Positions 1 to 8,596 of a stretch of DNA of 35,408 nucleotides are shown here, piece by piece (within the stretch, counting starts at the first letter, position 1; the number at the start of each line of letters is the position of its first letter). The position numbers and the translations under genes were made by a program. This stretch comes from Roseateles toxinivorans (GTDB lineage: Bacteria > Pseudomonadota > Gammaproteobacteria > Burkholderiales > Burkholderiaceae_C): positions 1-35,408 of the forward strand of contig CAMDHE010000045.1 in assembly GCA_945898095.1 (NCBI GenBank), given 5' to 3'. The notes under the pieces are model-generated. The model saw nothing but the letters and a program-made list of their open reading frames with translations, was not told where the DNA came from and did no database searches.

Positions 1-175
1 GCAGCGCGCGCGCGTTGCCTGAGGTCGCAGCCAGGACCGGGGTCAAGCGTGAATCGTTGGACTTGTTCGGTGGCAGATCATTTGTCAGCAGGCATGCATC
101 ATGGGCAAGACCTTAGACGAAGCCATGTCCGCCTGCATTAGGCCGGGCCAACTATTATTTAGGAGCAACGACCGC

Positions 176-1228
176 ATGACGCTTGCACCCACCGAAAAGC
201 AGCCATCGCCGGATGAAACATGGTCGCCGCTCGACTTCGACCGGGAATCATTTCGCGTCTCCACAGTCGAAGGCTCGTTCAAGCGTTTTGCTCGCAACGG
301 GGTGCGCACATTCCACCATGTGGTGGGCGGCAGGGGCATCTCCGACACGGTGCGCTTTGACGACGGTGTACTGCTCACGGTCGTCAATTGCGTACTGCCC
401 CTGATGGCCCGATGGCGCTATGAGAACGATGAGCCGCTGATCATGTTGCGGGCGTCGCTGAGTTGCGAGGTCGCGTTCCGCTATGACGGCATTGCGCCGA
501 TCATTTTCAACCGGCCCGAAGTCACCCTCGCTTGCCAGCCCGCAGGGCAGCACCTGACGGTCGACGTGATCGGCGGAGCCCGGCAGCAGGGCTTGATCGC
601 CCTGTTTCGGGCATCAAGCTTCGCCGCCCGCTACGGGCTGCAGCCCGATGACCTGCCACCGGCGATGCGCGATGCGCTCACCGGCGATCGACCGGTGGGC
701 CGGATCGCCTCGTTCCCGCTGGACCAGCGCATCGCCGGCCTGGTGGCAGATACCATCGACAGCCGGCTCGATGGCGAAATGCGGGTGGTGCAGTACGCCG
801 GGCGCCTGGCCGAGTTGGTGGCCTACACGATCGACGCGATGCAGCACACGCCGACATTGCGCGGTGGAGCACTGCATCTGCGCCGCGATGTCCAGCTGGC
901 CCAGGCCGCGCTCGAACGACTGCAGCATGATTACCGACGACCACCGCTGTTTGCCGAGCTGGCGCACGAGGTCGGGACCAACCAGAACAAGCTCAAGACG
1001 GTGTTCAAGGACGCGTTCGGCCTGACCATGGCCGAGTACTGCCTGGAGCGGCGCATGCGCGAAGCACAGTTGCTGTTGATGGAGGCAACGCTGACCATCG
1101 CACAGGTTGCCGATCGCGTCGGCTACGAACACCAGAGCAGCTTTGCAGCGGCGTTTCGAGGTCACGTCGGCATGTCAGCGCGCGAATATCGGCAGCACCG
1201 CGCACCCTTCCGCCAGACTTTGGAGTAA
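176..1228 (+). CDS. AraC family transcriptional regulator, PchR-like
   Basis: This is a DNA-binding regulator of 350 residues. Residues about 250-340 hold the AraC-type pair of helix-turn-helix motifs: helix set 1 lies in FAELAHEVGTNQNKLKTVF and set 2 in TIAQVADRVGYEHQSSFAAAF, followed by the usual FR-hydrophobic-S-REYR end. The N-terminal 230 residues would form the ligand-sensing part but show no motif I recognise. The TNQNKLK turn resembles PchR-type regulators, which often control TonB-dependent receptors, and a receptor gene follows 212 bp downstream on the same strand. I chose the ATG at 176 because AGGAG lies at 161-165; an in-frame ATG at 101 would add 25 residues without a clear ribosome binding site. 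Control of the downstream operon is inferred from position. I recognise nothing in the 175 bp before the gene. Confidence 0.85.
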   Translation: MTLAPTEKQPSPDETWSPLDFDRESFRVSTVEGSFKRFARNGVRTFHHVVGGRGISDTVRFDDGVLLTVVNCVLPLMARWRYENDEPLIMLRASLSCEVAFRYDGIAPIIFNRPEVTLACQPAGQHLTVDVIGGARQQGLIALFRASSFAARYGLQPDDLPPAMRDALTGDRPVGRIASFPLDQRIAGLVADTIDSRLDGEMRVVQYAGRLAELVAYTIDAMQHTPTLRGGALHLRRDVQLAQAALERLQHDYRRPPLFAELAHEVGTNQNKLKTVFKDAFGLTMAEYCLERRMREAQLLLMEATLTIAQVADRVGYEHQSSFAAAFRGHVGMSAREYRQHRAPFRQTLE

Positions 1229-1440
1229 GCAATCGGCGTTACTTCCAAACCAGATAAGGGTTCACCCGCAGAAAGGAAGCGTGAGGGGCCATAGTCGGTA
1301 CGATCGCCTAAATTTTCGGTGCAAGTGCAAATGCGCTCGGTATTGGGCTTCCGATATCGTTTGACCGTTCGATCTGGTGCCATTTTTTTGGTGCCGCCGA
1401 TCAGTCACTCATGTCAGCCTACTTGAGAAGGAACCGCAAA

Positions 1441-3624
1441 ATGACGACCCGCATGATTTTCAACCTCCATAGTCTCGCGGCCGCTCGGCCCAAGCTTATC
1501 GTCCAGGCGTTGGTGGCTGCAGGGTTGATCTCGGCCCTGCCGGTGAGCGCGCAGCAAACGCCGACGGAAGTTGATACCGTCCTGCCAAAGGTGGTCATCA
1601 CCGCCAACAAGCGCGTCGAAAGCCAGCGCGAAGTCGCGGGTACGGTGTCGGTGTTGCAGGGTAGTGATCTCGAGCGCAGTGGTGCGCGCGACCAGGAAGA
1701 CTTTTTGAAACTGACGCCTGGCGTGCAACTCAACCGCGGTGACCCCAACAGCAGTGGCATCACCATCCGGGGCTTGAGCAGCCAGGCATCACCCGAGAGC
1801 GGCGGTGGACAACAGAACGCGAGCGGCTCGTACCTGGAAGACGTGCCTCTGGCATCGCCCATCGGCAAGGGCATGGTGGCAGACATCCTGCCTTTCGACC
1901 TGGACCGCATCGAGGTGCTGCGCGGGCCGCAGGGCGCTCTGTTCGGTTCGGGGTCGCTTGGGGGCGCTGTGCGCTATCTATTGGCCAATCCAGACCTGAA
2001 ATCTTTCGGTGCAGCGCTGCAGGTCGGGGCCAGCAGCGTGTCAGAAGGCAAGACCGCCGCATCGCTGTACGGCATGGTCAATGCGCCCCTCAGTGACAAG
2101 GCTGCGCTGCGCGTGGTGGTCTATGACCGGACGGCACCGGGCTACATCGACAACAAGGGCACCAAAACAAACGACGCCAACGAGGTGCGCCAGACCGGCG
2201 GCAGAGTGCTGTTCACCGTGAAGCCCTTGCGCGAATTGACGGCCACCGTCGTGGCCAGCACGCAGAAGACCACGCAGGATGACTTCAGCTATGTCTTTGG
2301 TGACCCGAAGAAGTTGGAGCATGACAACCCCTCGCTCGGCCGCGGCACCTCGCAGTTCGACTTCTCCAGCCTCACGGTGGACTACGACCTGGGCAGCATG
2401 ATGTTGACTTCCGTCACCGGTTACTGGAAGACCCAGGCCAACTCCAAAGGGGACGACACAAGGCTGTTTGCCACGCTGGGGCTGCAACTGCCGCTGGTGG
2501 CGCGCGTCGCCGCTGGCAGCAGCGACGCCAAGTCGCAGGAGCTGCGACTCAGCAGCAAGCCCGGTGGCGCGCTCAGCTGGGTGGCCGGCGTGTTCTACCA
2601 GACCAACAAGGGCAGTGGTGCTGCGAAACAAAGCGACGCCTCGGCAGCGTTCGGCGTCGTGGATCTGGTGGACTTGAAGACGACCTCGGAAGGTACCGAG
2701 AAGGCGGCCTTCTTCGACGGTGAATATGGTCTGGGCGGCGGTTGGAGCGCAGGGCTGGGCGGACGTGTCTACAAGACCAGCACCGCTTTCCAGCAGACCG
2801 GCACGATCTTCGGCGGCCCGAGCAACGGGCCCTTGCTGGCCGGCGGCGACAGCGGCAACACACCGAAGGTCAGCGTCAAGTACCGTTTCGGTGACAACCT
2901 GTGGTACGCCCTGGCCTCCAAGGGCTACCGTTATGGCGGTGTGAATGAAGGGCCGCCGCAGACGACCTTCAAGTCCGACAGCCTGTGGAACTACGAGACC
3001 GGGGTTCGTCTGTCACCGGCAGCGGGTGTACAACTCGACCTGACCGCCTTCATGCTGGACTGGACCGACGCGCAGTTCACCTACTTCGAGCAACGCGGCC
3101 AACTGGCCTTCTCGGGCATCGGCAATGTCGGCAAGGCCAGCAGCACCGGCCTGGAAGCTGCCCTGCGCTGGCGCATCAACCCGGCCTTCGACGTGGCAGC
3201 CTCGCTGGCCAGCATCGACGCCAAGACCACCAAGGACGTGAAGACACTGGCGGGCCGCGCACCGGTGACTATCGCTTCCGGCGCACGCCTGCCCGGCACC
3301 GCCAAACTGCAGACTGCCTTGCAGGGCAACTACCGCTTCACGGGTCCGATGGACTCTTCGGGGCGGTTCAACATCACGCACACGCATGTCGGTGAACGGG
3401 TCATCGACCTGACAGCCTTCTACAAGGCACCCGCCTACGACACGCTGGACCTGGGCGTGAACTTCAACAAAGGCAACTGGACCCTGGCGGCGGGCTTGAG
3501 CAACGTGACTGATGAGCGGGGCATCATGAACATCCAGGGCACCCCGGACGGCAGCAAGGTCTTCCAGCAGTACTACCTGCAGCGCCCTCGCACATTGGAT
3601 GTGTCGTTGCGCTACGACTTTTAA
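1441..3624 (+). CDS. TonB-dependent outer-membrane receptor (operon 1)
   Basis: This 727-residue protein is an outer-membrane beta-barrel that imports a ligand using energy passed on by TonB. A signal peptide covers residues 1-37, with a probable cut in VSA-QQT. A TonB-box-like stretch, LPKVVITANK, follows at about 48-57. The plug domain comes next, with the typical IRGLSS and DRIEVLRGPQGALFGSG motifs, and then a long barrel ending in RYDF with the terminal aromatic expected for BamA recognition. I chose the ATG at 1441, preceded by GAGAAGGA, over an in-frame upstream ATG at 1411. It is the first gene of an operon whose later members are a transporter and hydrolases, so the ligand is probably a degradable nutrient rather than only a siderophore. 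That reading is inferred; the ligand cannot be read from the sequence. Confidence 0.93.
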   Translation: MTTRMIFNLHSLAAARPKLIVQALVAAGLISALPVSAQQTPTEVDTVLPKVVITANKRVESQREVAGTVSVLQGSDLERSGARDQEDFLKLTPGVQLNRGDPNSSGITIRGLSSQASPESGGGQQNASGSYLEDVPLASPIGKGMVADILPFDLDRIEVLRGPQGALFGSGSLGGAVRYLLANPDLKSFGAALQVGASSVSEGKTAASLYGMVNAPLSDKAALRVVVYDRTAPGYIDNKGTKTNDANEVRQTGGRVLFTVKPLRELTATVVASTQKTTQDDFSYVFGDPKKLEHDNPSLGRGTSQFDFSSLTVDYDLGSMMLTSVTGYWKTQANSKGDDTRLFATLGLQLPLVARVAAGSSDAKSQELRLSSKPGGALSWVAGVFYQTNKGSGAAKQSDASAAFGVVDLVDLKTTSEGTEKAAFFDGEYGLGGGWSAGLGGRVYKTSTAFQQTGTIFGGPSNGPLLAGGDSGNTPKVSVKYRFGDNLWYALASKGYRYGGVNEGPPQTTFKSDSLWNYETGVRLSPAAGVQLDLTAFMLDWTDAQFTYFEQRGQLAFSGIGNVGKASSTGLEAALRWRINPAFDVAASLASIDAKTTKDVKTLAGRAPVTIASGARLPGTAKLQTALQGNYRFTGPMDSSGRFNITHTHVGERVIDLTAFYKAPAYDTLDLGVNFNKGNWTLAAGLSNVTDERGIMNIQGTPDGSKVFQQYYLQRPRTLDVSLRYDF

Positions 3625-3630
3625 GACTTG

Positions 3631-4941
3631 ATGGACGCGACCGCCACAACGTCTTCACCACAGGTCCCGGCCCCCGACACCGCAGCCAGCTGGCGTGCTC
3701 TGGCGGGCAGCGGTGTACTGGCGATGTTTGGCGTGTCCGCCCTATACGGCTCCACGTTCGGTTTGTTCCTGCTGCCCTTGCAGCAAAGCCTGGGCTGGAG
3801 CCGCGGCGAGATTGCCTTCTCGCTCACTCTGGCCACCTTGTTCACGCCGCTGGTAGCGCCACTGACTGGCTGGGTCATCGACAAGGTGCCGCTGCGTCCG
3901 CTGATTCTGGCGGGGGTGGTGCTGCAGTCGGCCAATTTCGCCGCCTTTTCGATGATGCAGGGCAGCGTGTGGGTGTATTACGGCTTGTGTCTGGCGCTGA
4001 TGGTGACCGCGGCCGGCGCGTCCTTGCTCAGCCTGGCCAAACTGGTGCAAGGCTGGTTCGACCAATCTTTGGGCCGTGCCTTGGGCCTGCTGTTCGCATG
4101 CGGCGGCATCGGTGGCATCCTGCATCCGCTGTGGACGCAGGCCGTCATCAGCCAGTTAGGCTGGCGCCAGGCCTTCATGGTCATGGCGGGGCTGAGTTTG
4201 CTGGCATGTGGCGCGGCGGCGCTTTTGTTGGTGCGCGAACGCGAGCCGGCGGCGCGCCGGGAGCCCTTGGCAGGGCTGGATGCGCGCAAGCCTGTTTCCA
4301 CCGCGGCGGCCGCCAACGGTAAGGGCCCCGATTCGATGGCCGCATTCATGCGCGACGCGATCTGGTGGAAGCTGGCCTTGTTCAACATGCTGTTCGCGCT
4401 GGGTGTGGGTGCCATCTTCATGCATTTCGCTGCGCTGCTGCAGGACCGGGGTGCCACCCCCGGGCAGGCGGCGTTCGCGATGAGTCTGGTCGGCCTGGGT
4501 GGCCTGACCGGCAACCTGCTGGCCGGTTGGCTGGCCGACCGCATGCCGGCCTCGCGCCTGGCGGTGATTGTGATGGCCGTGCCCATGCTGGCCACCTTGA
4601 CGATCTATGCCGGTGGCGGGCTGTGGGTCAGCATCGCGGCGGGCGGCTTGCTGGGACTGTGTTCGGGCGGAGACAACAGCGTCAGCCTGCTACTGGCGCG
4701 CCGCTACTTCAGCGCCGATACCTTTGGACGTGCCAGCGCCACGCAAATGGTGGCCGCGGCCGCGGGTGGCGGCGTGTCGCCATGGCTGGCCGGCTTGGTG
4801 CACGACCGCACTGGCAACTACGACCTGGCCTTGATCATGGCTGCGGCCTGCATGGGTGCCGCGGCCCTAGCTGCCTGGTGGCTGCCCGAGCATCGCGCAG
4901 CCACCAGACCTGATGGCGACAACGTCGCTTTGGGTGCCTGA
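3631..4941 (+). CDS. MFS transporter, monocarboxylate-transporter-like
   Basis: This 436-residue inner-membrane carrier has about twelve hydrophobic segments. The start resembles the OFA/monocarboxylate branch of the major facilitator superfamily: LPLQQSLGWSRGEIAFS near residue 50, and GWFDQSLGRALGLLFACG followed by glycine-rich GGIGG near 140-155. A hydrophilic central loop (about 200-240, rich in R, E and A) separates the two six-helix halves. It starts 6 bp after the receptor stop, and a GTG-started hydrolase follows 3 bp after its own stop, so it is part of operon 1. It probably moves the receptor's ligand, or a product of it, across the inner membrane. The branch suggests a carboxylate-bearing substrate, but this is a weak inference. 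Confidence 0.87.
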   Translation: MDATATTSSPQVPAPDTAASWRALAGSGVLAMFGVSALYGSTFGLFLLPLQQSLGWSRGEIAFSLTLATLFTPLVAPLTGWVIDKVPLRPLILAGVVLQSANFAAFSMMQGSVWVYYGLCLALMVTAAGASLLSLAKLVQGWFDQSLGRALGLLFACGGIGGILHPLWTQAVISQLGWRQAFMVMAGLSLLACGAAALLLVREREPAARREPLAGLDARKPVSTAAAANGKGPDSMAAFMRDAIWWKLALFNMLFALGVGAIFMHFAALLQDRGATPGQAAFAMSLVGLGGLTGNLLAGWLADRMPASRLAVIVMAVPMLATLTIYAGGGLWVSIAAGGLLGLCSGGDNSVSLLLARRYFSADTFGRASATQMVAAAAGGGVSPWLAGLVHDRTGNYDLALIMAAACMGAAALAAWWLPEHRAATRPDGDNVALGA

Positions 4942-4944
4942 ACC

Positions 4945-6114
4945 GTGCAGCGCTGGCACAACGCCCTGCTGGCCCTGCTGAGCCGCGATGCGGCAGGGCT
5001 GTTCATCGCCGCGCTAGTGAGCCTGCTCTTCTGGGGCATGGCGCTGGCGGTACCCACCGCGTTGCGCTGGCCAGTGACCACAATGGGGCTCGTGCTGGGC
5101 GGGTTGCTCGGTTTGGCCTCCATCAAACATCTATGGGTCTTGTCGCGCACACGCCGGGCAACGCCGCCGCCGGGCCGCATGATCGATCTCGGCGGCTACT
5201 GCGTACACCTGCTGGCCGAGGGCGACGCGCGCGATGGTCGCGTGCCGATCGTCTGGTTCGCCGGTGGCCACGCCAGCGGCTTCGCCATCCACCACATGCA
5301 CCGGATATTTCGCGACGAGACACGCTCGATCCTGATCGACCGCCCGGGCACCGGATGGAGCGACACCGGGCCGTTTCCACGCACCACAGCGCGTGAGGCA
5401 GACGAGATGGTGTTGGCGCTGGAACTTGCCGGGGAGACAGGGCCCTTCATCTGGGCCGGTCATTCCTTCGGCGGATTGCTGTGCGCCAACATCGCAAGGC
5501 GCCGACCGGACCTCGTGCATACGCTGGTCCTGCTGGACCCGACACCGCTGGAGACGATCCTCTTCGGCCCGCGTTTTGGCGCCATTCGCGAAATGCAGCG
5601 AGGGGCGGTACTCAGTGGGCTGGCGCATTTGTTCGGCATCGACCTCGCGGTACGTTTGCGAAAGAAGCAGGCCGAGAATCCTGTCTATGCGAAGGTGATG
5701 CAGGCTGTCGATGCCGTGCTGGGCGTGGAAGTTGCAGCCGCACGCGGCGTCGAAGCGCGTGCTGGCGTTTCCTTTGCCGCGGCTTCGATCTATCGCGAGC
5801 TCAGCCCCGAGGGCGCCCTGGCTTGCGCCTGGGATACCTTGGTCTACGACGGCGACCTGGGCGATCTGCCGGTGCTCCTTGTTGCGCCGAAAAATGACAT
5901 CGATGTCGATGCCCTGCCCGAGGTGCAAGGCGTGGCCAAGGGCGACGCGCAGCGCATCGTGCACCGGCTGGCGGCCACACGTGAGCGTTATCTCGCCACC
6001 TCCACCCGGTCGCAGCGCGTGATCGCTCCGGCCGGCACTGGCCACAACTTTGTCTATGAAGTACCCGACTGGCTGGCCGATGTGATGCGCGGCGTGCTGC
6101 AGCGAAAGGACTGA
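4945..6114 (+). CDS. membrane-anchored alpha/beta hydrolase
   Basis: This 389-residue serine hydrolase has two N-terminal hydrophobic helices (about residues 18-40 and 44-66), followed by an Arg-rich stop (SRTRRATPPP). They look like a membrane anchor rather than a cleavable signal. The catalytic domain follows. PIVWFAGGHASG is in the oxyanion position, the nucleophile elbow GHSFGG contains Ser174, and His367 lies in GTGHNF. The acid is probably Asp318 or Asp320 in NDIDVD. The start is GTG at 4945, 3 bp after the transporter stop, and the next gene's ATG lies 3 bp beyond this stop, so the gene sits inside a coupled operon. The substrate is unknown; ester or amide hydrolysis close to the membrane is inferred. 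The active site would face the cytoplasm if the two helices form a hairpin with both ends inside. Confidence 0.85.
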   Translation: MQRWHNALLALLSRDAAGLFIAALVSLLFWGMALAVPTALRWPVTTMGLVLGGLLGLASIKHLWVLSRTRRATPPPGRMIDLGGYCVHLLAEGDARDGRVPIVWFAGGHASGFAIHHMHRIFRDETRSILIDRPGTGWSDTGPFPRTTAREADEMVLALELAGETGPFIWAGHSFGGLLCANIARRRPDLVHTLVLLDPTPLETILFGPRFGAIREMQRGAVLSGLAHLFGIDLAVRLRKKQAENPVYAKVMQAVDAVLGVEVAAARGVEARAGVSFAAASIYRELSPEGALACAWDTLVYDGDLGDLPVLLVAPKNDIDVDALPEVQGVAKGDAQRIVHRLAATRERYLATSTRSQRVIAPAGTGHNFVYEVPDWLADVMRGVLQRKD

Positions 6115-6117
6115 GTG

Positions 6118-7845
6118 ATGGCCGCGACCGAAATCAACACCCCTGCCTTGCTGGCCGACCTGGCCGAGCGCTACTGGCGGTTCGAGTGCCACGAAATTCC
6201 CCTGTCGGCTGCGCTGGCCGGGCAAGCGACCAACGATGCGGTGCTGTTCCGCGAGTCGGCAGCCGATCATGCGCGGCGCGACTTTGGCGCCGGTGCATTG
6301 CTGGCTGAAGTCGACGCGCTCGATGCAGCGGGCCTCGATGCGCAGGGACGGGCCACACATGCCCTGCTGCGCCGGGAACTGATGGGGCTGCGCGAGCAGT
6401 ACGCCGTCGACGCGCACCTGCGGCCCTGGCTGTTTCCGGCCGGTCCCGACTTCACGGCGGTGTTTTGGGCCAATGCCAGCGGCGTGGGTGACGCGGCAGC
6501 CGCCGCGCAATATGTTGATCGACTGGCTTCACTGCCGGCCTACCTTGGCGATGTGCAGGACAACATCGAGGCCGGCCTCGCACGCGGCTACCGCTACCCA
6601 AGGGTGGTACTGCAAAGCGCCATTGGCAATACCCGCGGCACGCTCGCCGCTGCCCCCGAGGCATCGCCCTGGATGGGCGCATTCAAGCGTTCGGCGGTGG
6701 CGGCGCAGCCGGCCGTGAAGGCGCAGGCCGATCGCGCCCTGGTTATCGTGCGCGAGCAACTGGTTCCGGCCTTGCAGCGCTGGGCCGATTTCATGTCGGG
6801 CCTGATCGAGCGTGGCTCGCGCGAGACCCTCAGCTGTATCGACGGCCCGGCCGGCGCCGACTATTACCGCACCTGGGTGCGCAACTTCACCAGCAGCGAG
6901 CTCGACCCTGAGGCCGTGTATGCACTGGGTCTGACCGAAGTGGCAAGGATCGGGAACGAGATCGAGGCGGTGGCGGTCGATGCAGGCTTCGCCGGCAACG
7001 TCAGCGGCTACCGCGCATTTCTGGCCAACGCGCCGGAATTTATCGCTGCCTCCAGTCAGGCGCTGCGCGAGAGCATCGAAGTGCTGTGCAAGCGCATTGA
7101 CCGCCGCATTCCCGACTTCTTCAGCCGCATTCCGCGCATCACCTACGGTGTCGACAGCATGTCCGAGGCGGTGTCGGCGCGCATGCCACCGGCTTATGCA
7201 CAGCCAAGCCCCGCCGACGGCTCCTCTGCGGGCGTCTTCTGGATCAGCGGTCTGCCGTCCAAGGCACCGAGTTATCTGCACCCGGCGCTGGTGGTACACG
7301 AGGCCTGGCCCGGCCACTTGATGCACATGGCCTTACTGAACGAGCAGCAGGACCTGCCTGCCTTCCGCCGCTATGGCGCGGTCAAGTACACCGCGTGCGT
7401 CGAGGGCTGGGCGCTGTATTGCGAAACGCTGGGCATCGAGATGGGCATCTACACCACACCGCATCAGCAATATGGCCGGCTCGAGATGGAACTGTGGCGG
7501 GCGGTGCGCCTGGTGGTGGACACCGGCATCCACTGGAAGGGCTGGTCAAGGCAGCAGGCCATCGATTACATGGCCTCGTTGCTGACTTTGTCGCGCGACA
7601 CGATCGAAGGCGAGGTCGATCGATACGCTGCCTTGCCGGCCCAGGCCTTGGCCTACCAGATCGGCAACCTGAAGCTGCGCGAGTTGCGCCAGCGTGCCGA
7701 AACGCAGTTGGGTGGCCGCTTCAGCCATCGCGCCTTCCACGCAGCGGTGATGACAGCCGGCGCGGTGACGCTGCCGGTGCTTGACGATCTGGTCAGCGAC
7801 TGGCTCCATCACGAACTGCGAGGAGCGGCCAAACATGCCGCTTGA
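6118..7845 (+). CDS. DUF885 family metallopeptidase-like protein (first copy)
   Basis: This 575-residue protein belongs to DUF885, a family of presumed zinc-dependent hydrolases. The hallmark HE-x-x-PGH motif is present as HEAWPGH, with His394, Glu395 and His400, followed by the conserved helix containing EGWALYCE near 430 and the YMASLLTLSRD and PAQALAYQIGNLKL segments near the C terminus, all typical of the family. No signal peptide is visible, so it is probably cytoplasmic. The start is ATG at 6118; GTG at 6115 is an alternative one codon earlier. The next gene overlaps the end of this one by 11 bp, indicating translational coupling. A second, clearly diverged DUF885 gene lies at 16213. 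The substrate is unknown; peptide-bond hydrolysis is inferred from the family and the neighbouring peptidases. Confidence 0.9.
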   Translation: MAATEINTPALLADLAERYWRFECHEIPLSAALAGQATNDAVLFRESAADHARRDFGAGALLAEVDALDAAGLDAQGRATHALLRRELMGLREQYAVDAHLRPWLFPAGPDFTAVFWANASGVGDAAAAAQYVDRLASLPAYLGDVQDNIEAGLARGYRYPRVVLQSAIGNTRGTLAAAPEASPWMGAFKRSAVAAQPAVKAQADRALVIVREQLVPALQRWADFMSGLIERGSRETLSCIDGPAGADYYRTWVRNFTSSELDPEAVYALGLTEVARIGNEIEAVAVDAGFAGNVSGYRAFLANAPEFIAASSQALRESIEVLCKRIDRRIPDFFSRIPRITYGVDSMSEAVSARMPPAYAQPSPADGSSAGVFWISGLPSKAPSYLHPALVVHEAWPGHLMHMALLNEQQDLPAFRRYGAVKYTACVEGWALYCETLGIEMGIYTTPHQQYGRLEMELWRAVRLVVDTGIHWKGWSRQQAIDYMASLLTLSRDTIEGEVDRYAALPAQALAYQIGNLKLRELRQRAETQLGGRFSHRAFHAAVMTAGAVTLPVLDDLVSDWLHHELRGAAKHAA

Positions 7846-8596
7846 CGCAGCCAGTGGCGTGTACTACGAGGTGCAGGGCCAGGGCCAGCCGCTGCTGATC
7901 GGCTTGCCGCTGATGGCCTCTTTCACTCAGCTCTTTGGCAGCGAGTTGCAGCCGATTCTGGACGGTTATCTGGACCGTTTGACCGACCGCTACCGCGTGC
8001 TGCGGGTGGACTACCCCAGCATCGGCGGCAGTCGCGACATCGCACCCGATGCGCTGACGGCCGACCGGGTCTGCGCCGATTTGCTGTCAGTGGCCAGCGC
8101 TGCCGGCTTCGACCGCTTTGCCTACTGGGGCTATTCCTGGGGCGCCGCAGTCGGCCTGCAACTGGCCGCCCGCACTGACCGCCTGACCGCGCTGGTACTG
8201 GGAGGCTGGCCACCATTGGGCGCGCCCTACAAAGGCATCCTGCAGGCCACCCGGCTAAAGCAGCCCAACCCGGAACCGTCTTCGCTGAAAGTGCTGCGCT
8301 CCAAGGAACAGTACCGGCAATGGGAGACCTGGTACGCCAGCATGCTGGACTGGCCCGAAGCGGAATCGGTGGCAAGTATCGGCTGCCCGAAGATGCTGTA
8401 CTTCGGAGGCGATGGTGACCTCGTGGAAGCAGGCATCCCGATCCGCATCGCGTCGATCATCCGCGAGCGCCGCATCGAACTCGAGGCGCAAGGCTGGCAA
8501 GTAAGCGAGATAGAGGGCCAGGGCCATGGCGTATGCATGGTGCCAGAGCTGGTGGTGCCAACCGTGCGAGACTTTCTGGACAGGGTGCTGCCTTGA
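7835..8596 (+). CDS. alpha/beta hydrolase
   Basis: This 253-residue single-domain alpha/beta hydrolase has the nucleophile elbow GYSWGA with Ser101, an acid candidate in GGDGDLVEAG, and catalytic His231 in GQGHGV near the C terminus. The fold order (VDYPSIGGS strand-turn, elbow, late acid and His) is standard. It has no signal peptide or membrane segment. The ATG at 7835 is preceded by GAGGAG and overlaps the DUF885 stop by 11 bp; upstream in-frame starts lie inside the preceding gene and lack a ribosome binding site. The stop TGA overlaps the TTG start of the next gene. It is a second serine hydrolase in operon 1, of unknown specificity; esterase or amidase activity is inferred. Confidence 0.87.
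   Translation: MPLDAASGVYYEVQGQGQPLLIGLPLMASFTQLFGSELQPILDGYLDRLTDRYRVLRVDYPSIGGSRDIAPDALTADRVCADLLSVASAAGFDRFAYWGYSWGAAVGLQLAARTDRLTALVLGGWPPLGAPYKGILQATRLKQPNPEPSSLKVLRSKEQYRQWETWYASMLDWPEAESVASIGCPKMLYFGGDGDLVEAGIPIRIASIIRERRIELEAQGWQVSEIEGQGHGVCMVPELVVPTVRDFLDRVLP

Noticed and set aside
1361-1389. Promoter TTGACC-17-TTTTTT before the first receptor
   Set aside because: The -35 is good, but the -10 position is a run of T with no TATAAT likeness. An AraC-dependent promoter is possible but cannot be supported.
5131-6510. Long minus-strand open frame (459 codons)
   Set aside because: It lies opposite the alpha/beta hydrolase and the first DUF885 gene, both with clear family motifs. Its translation has the R/H/Q/G-rich look of a high-GC antisense shadow.
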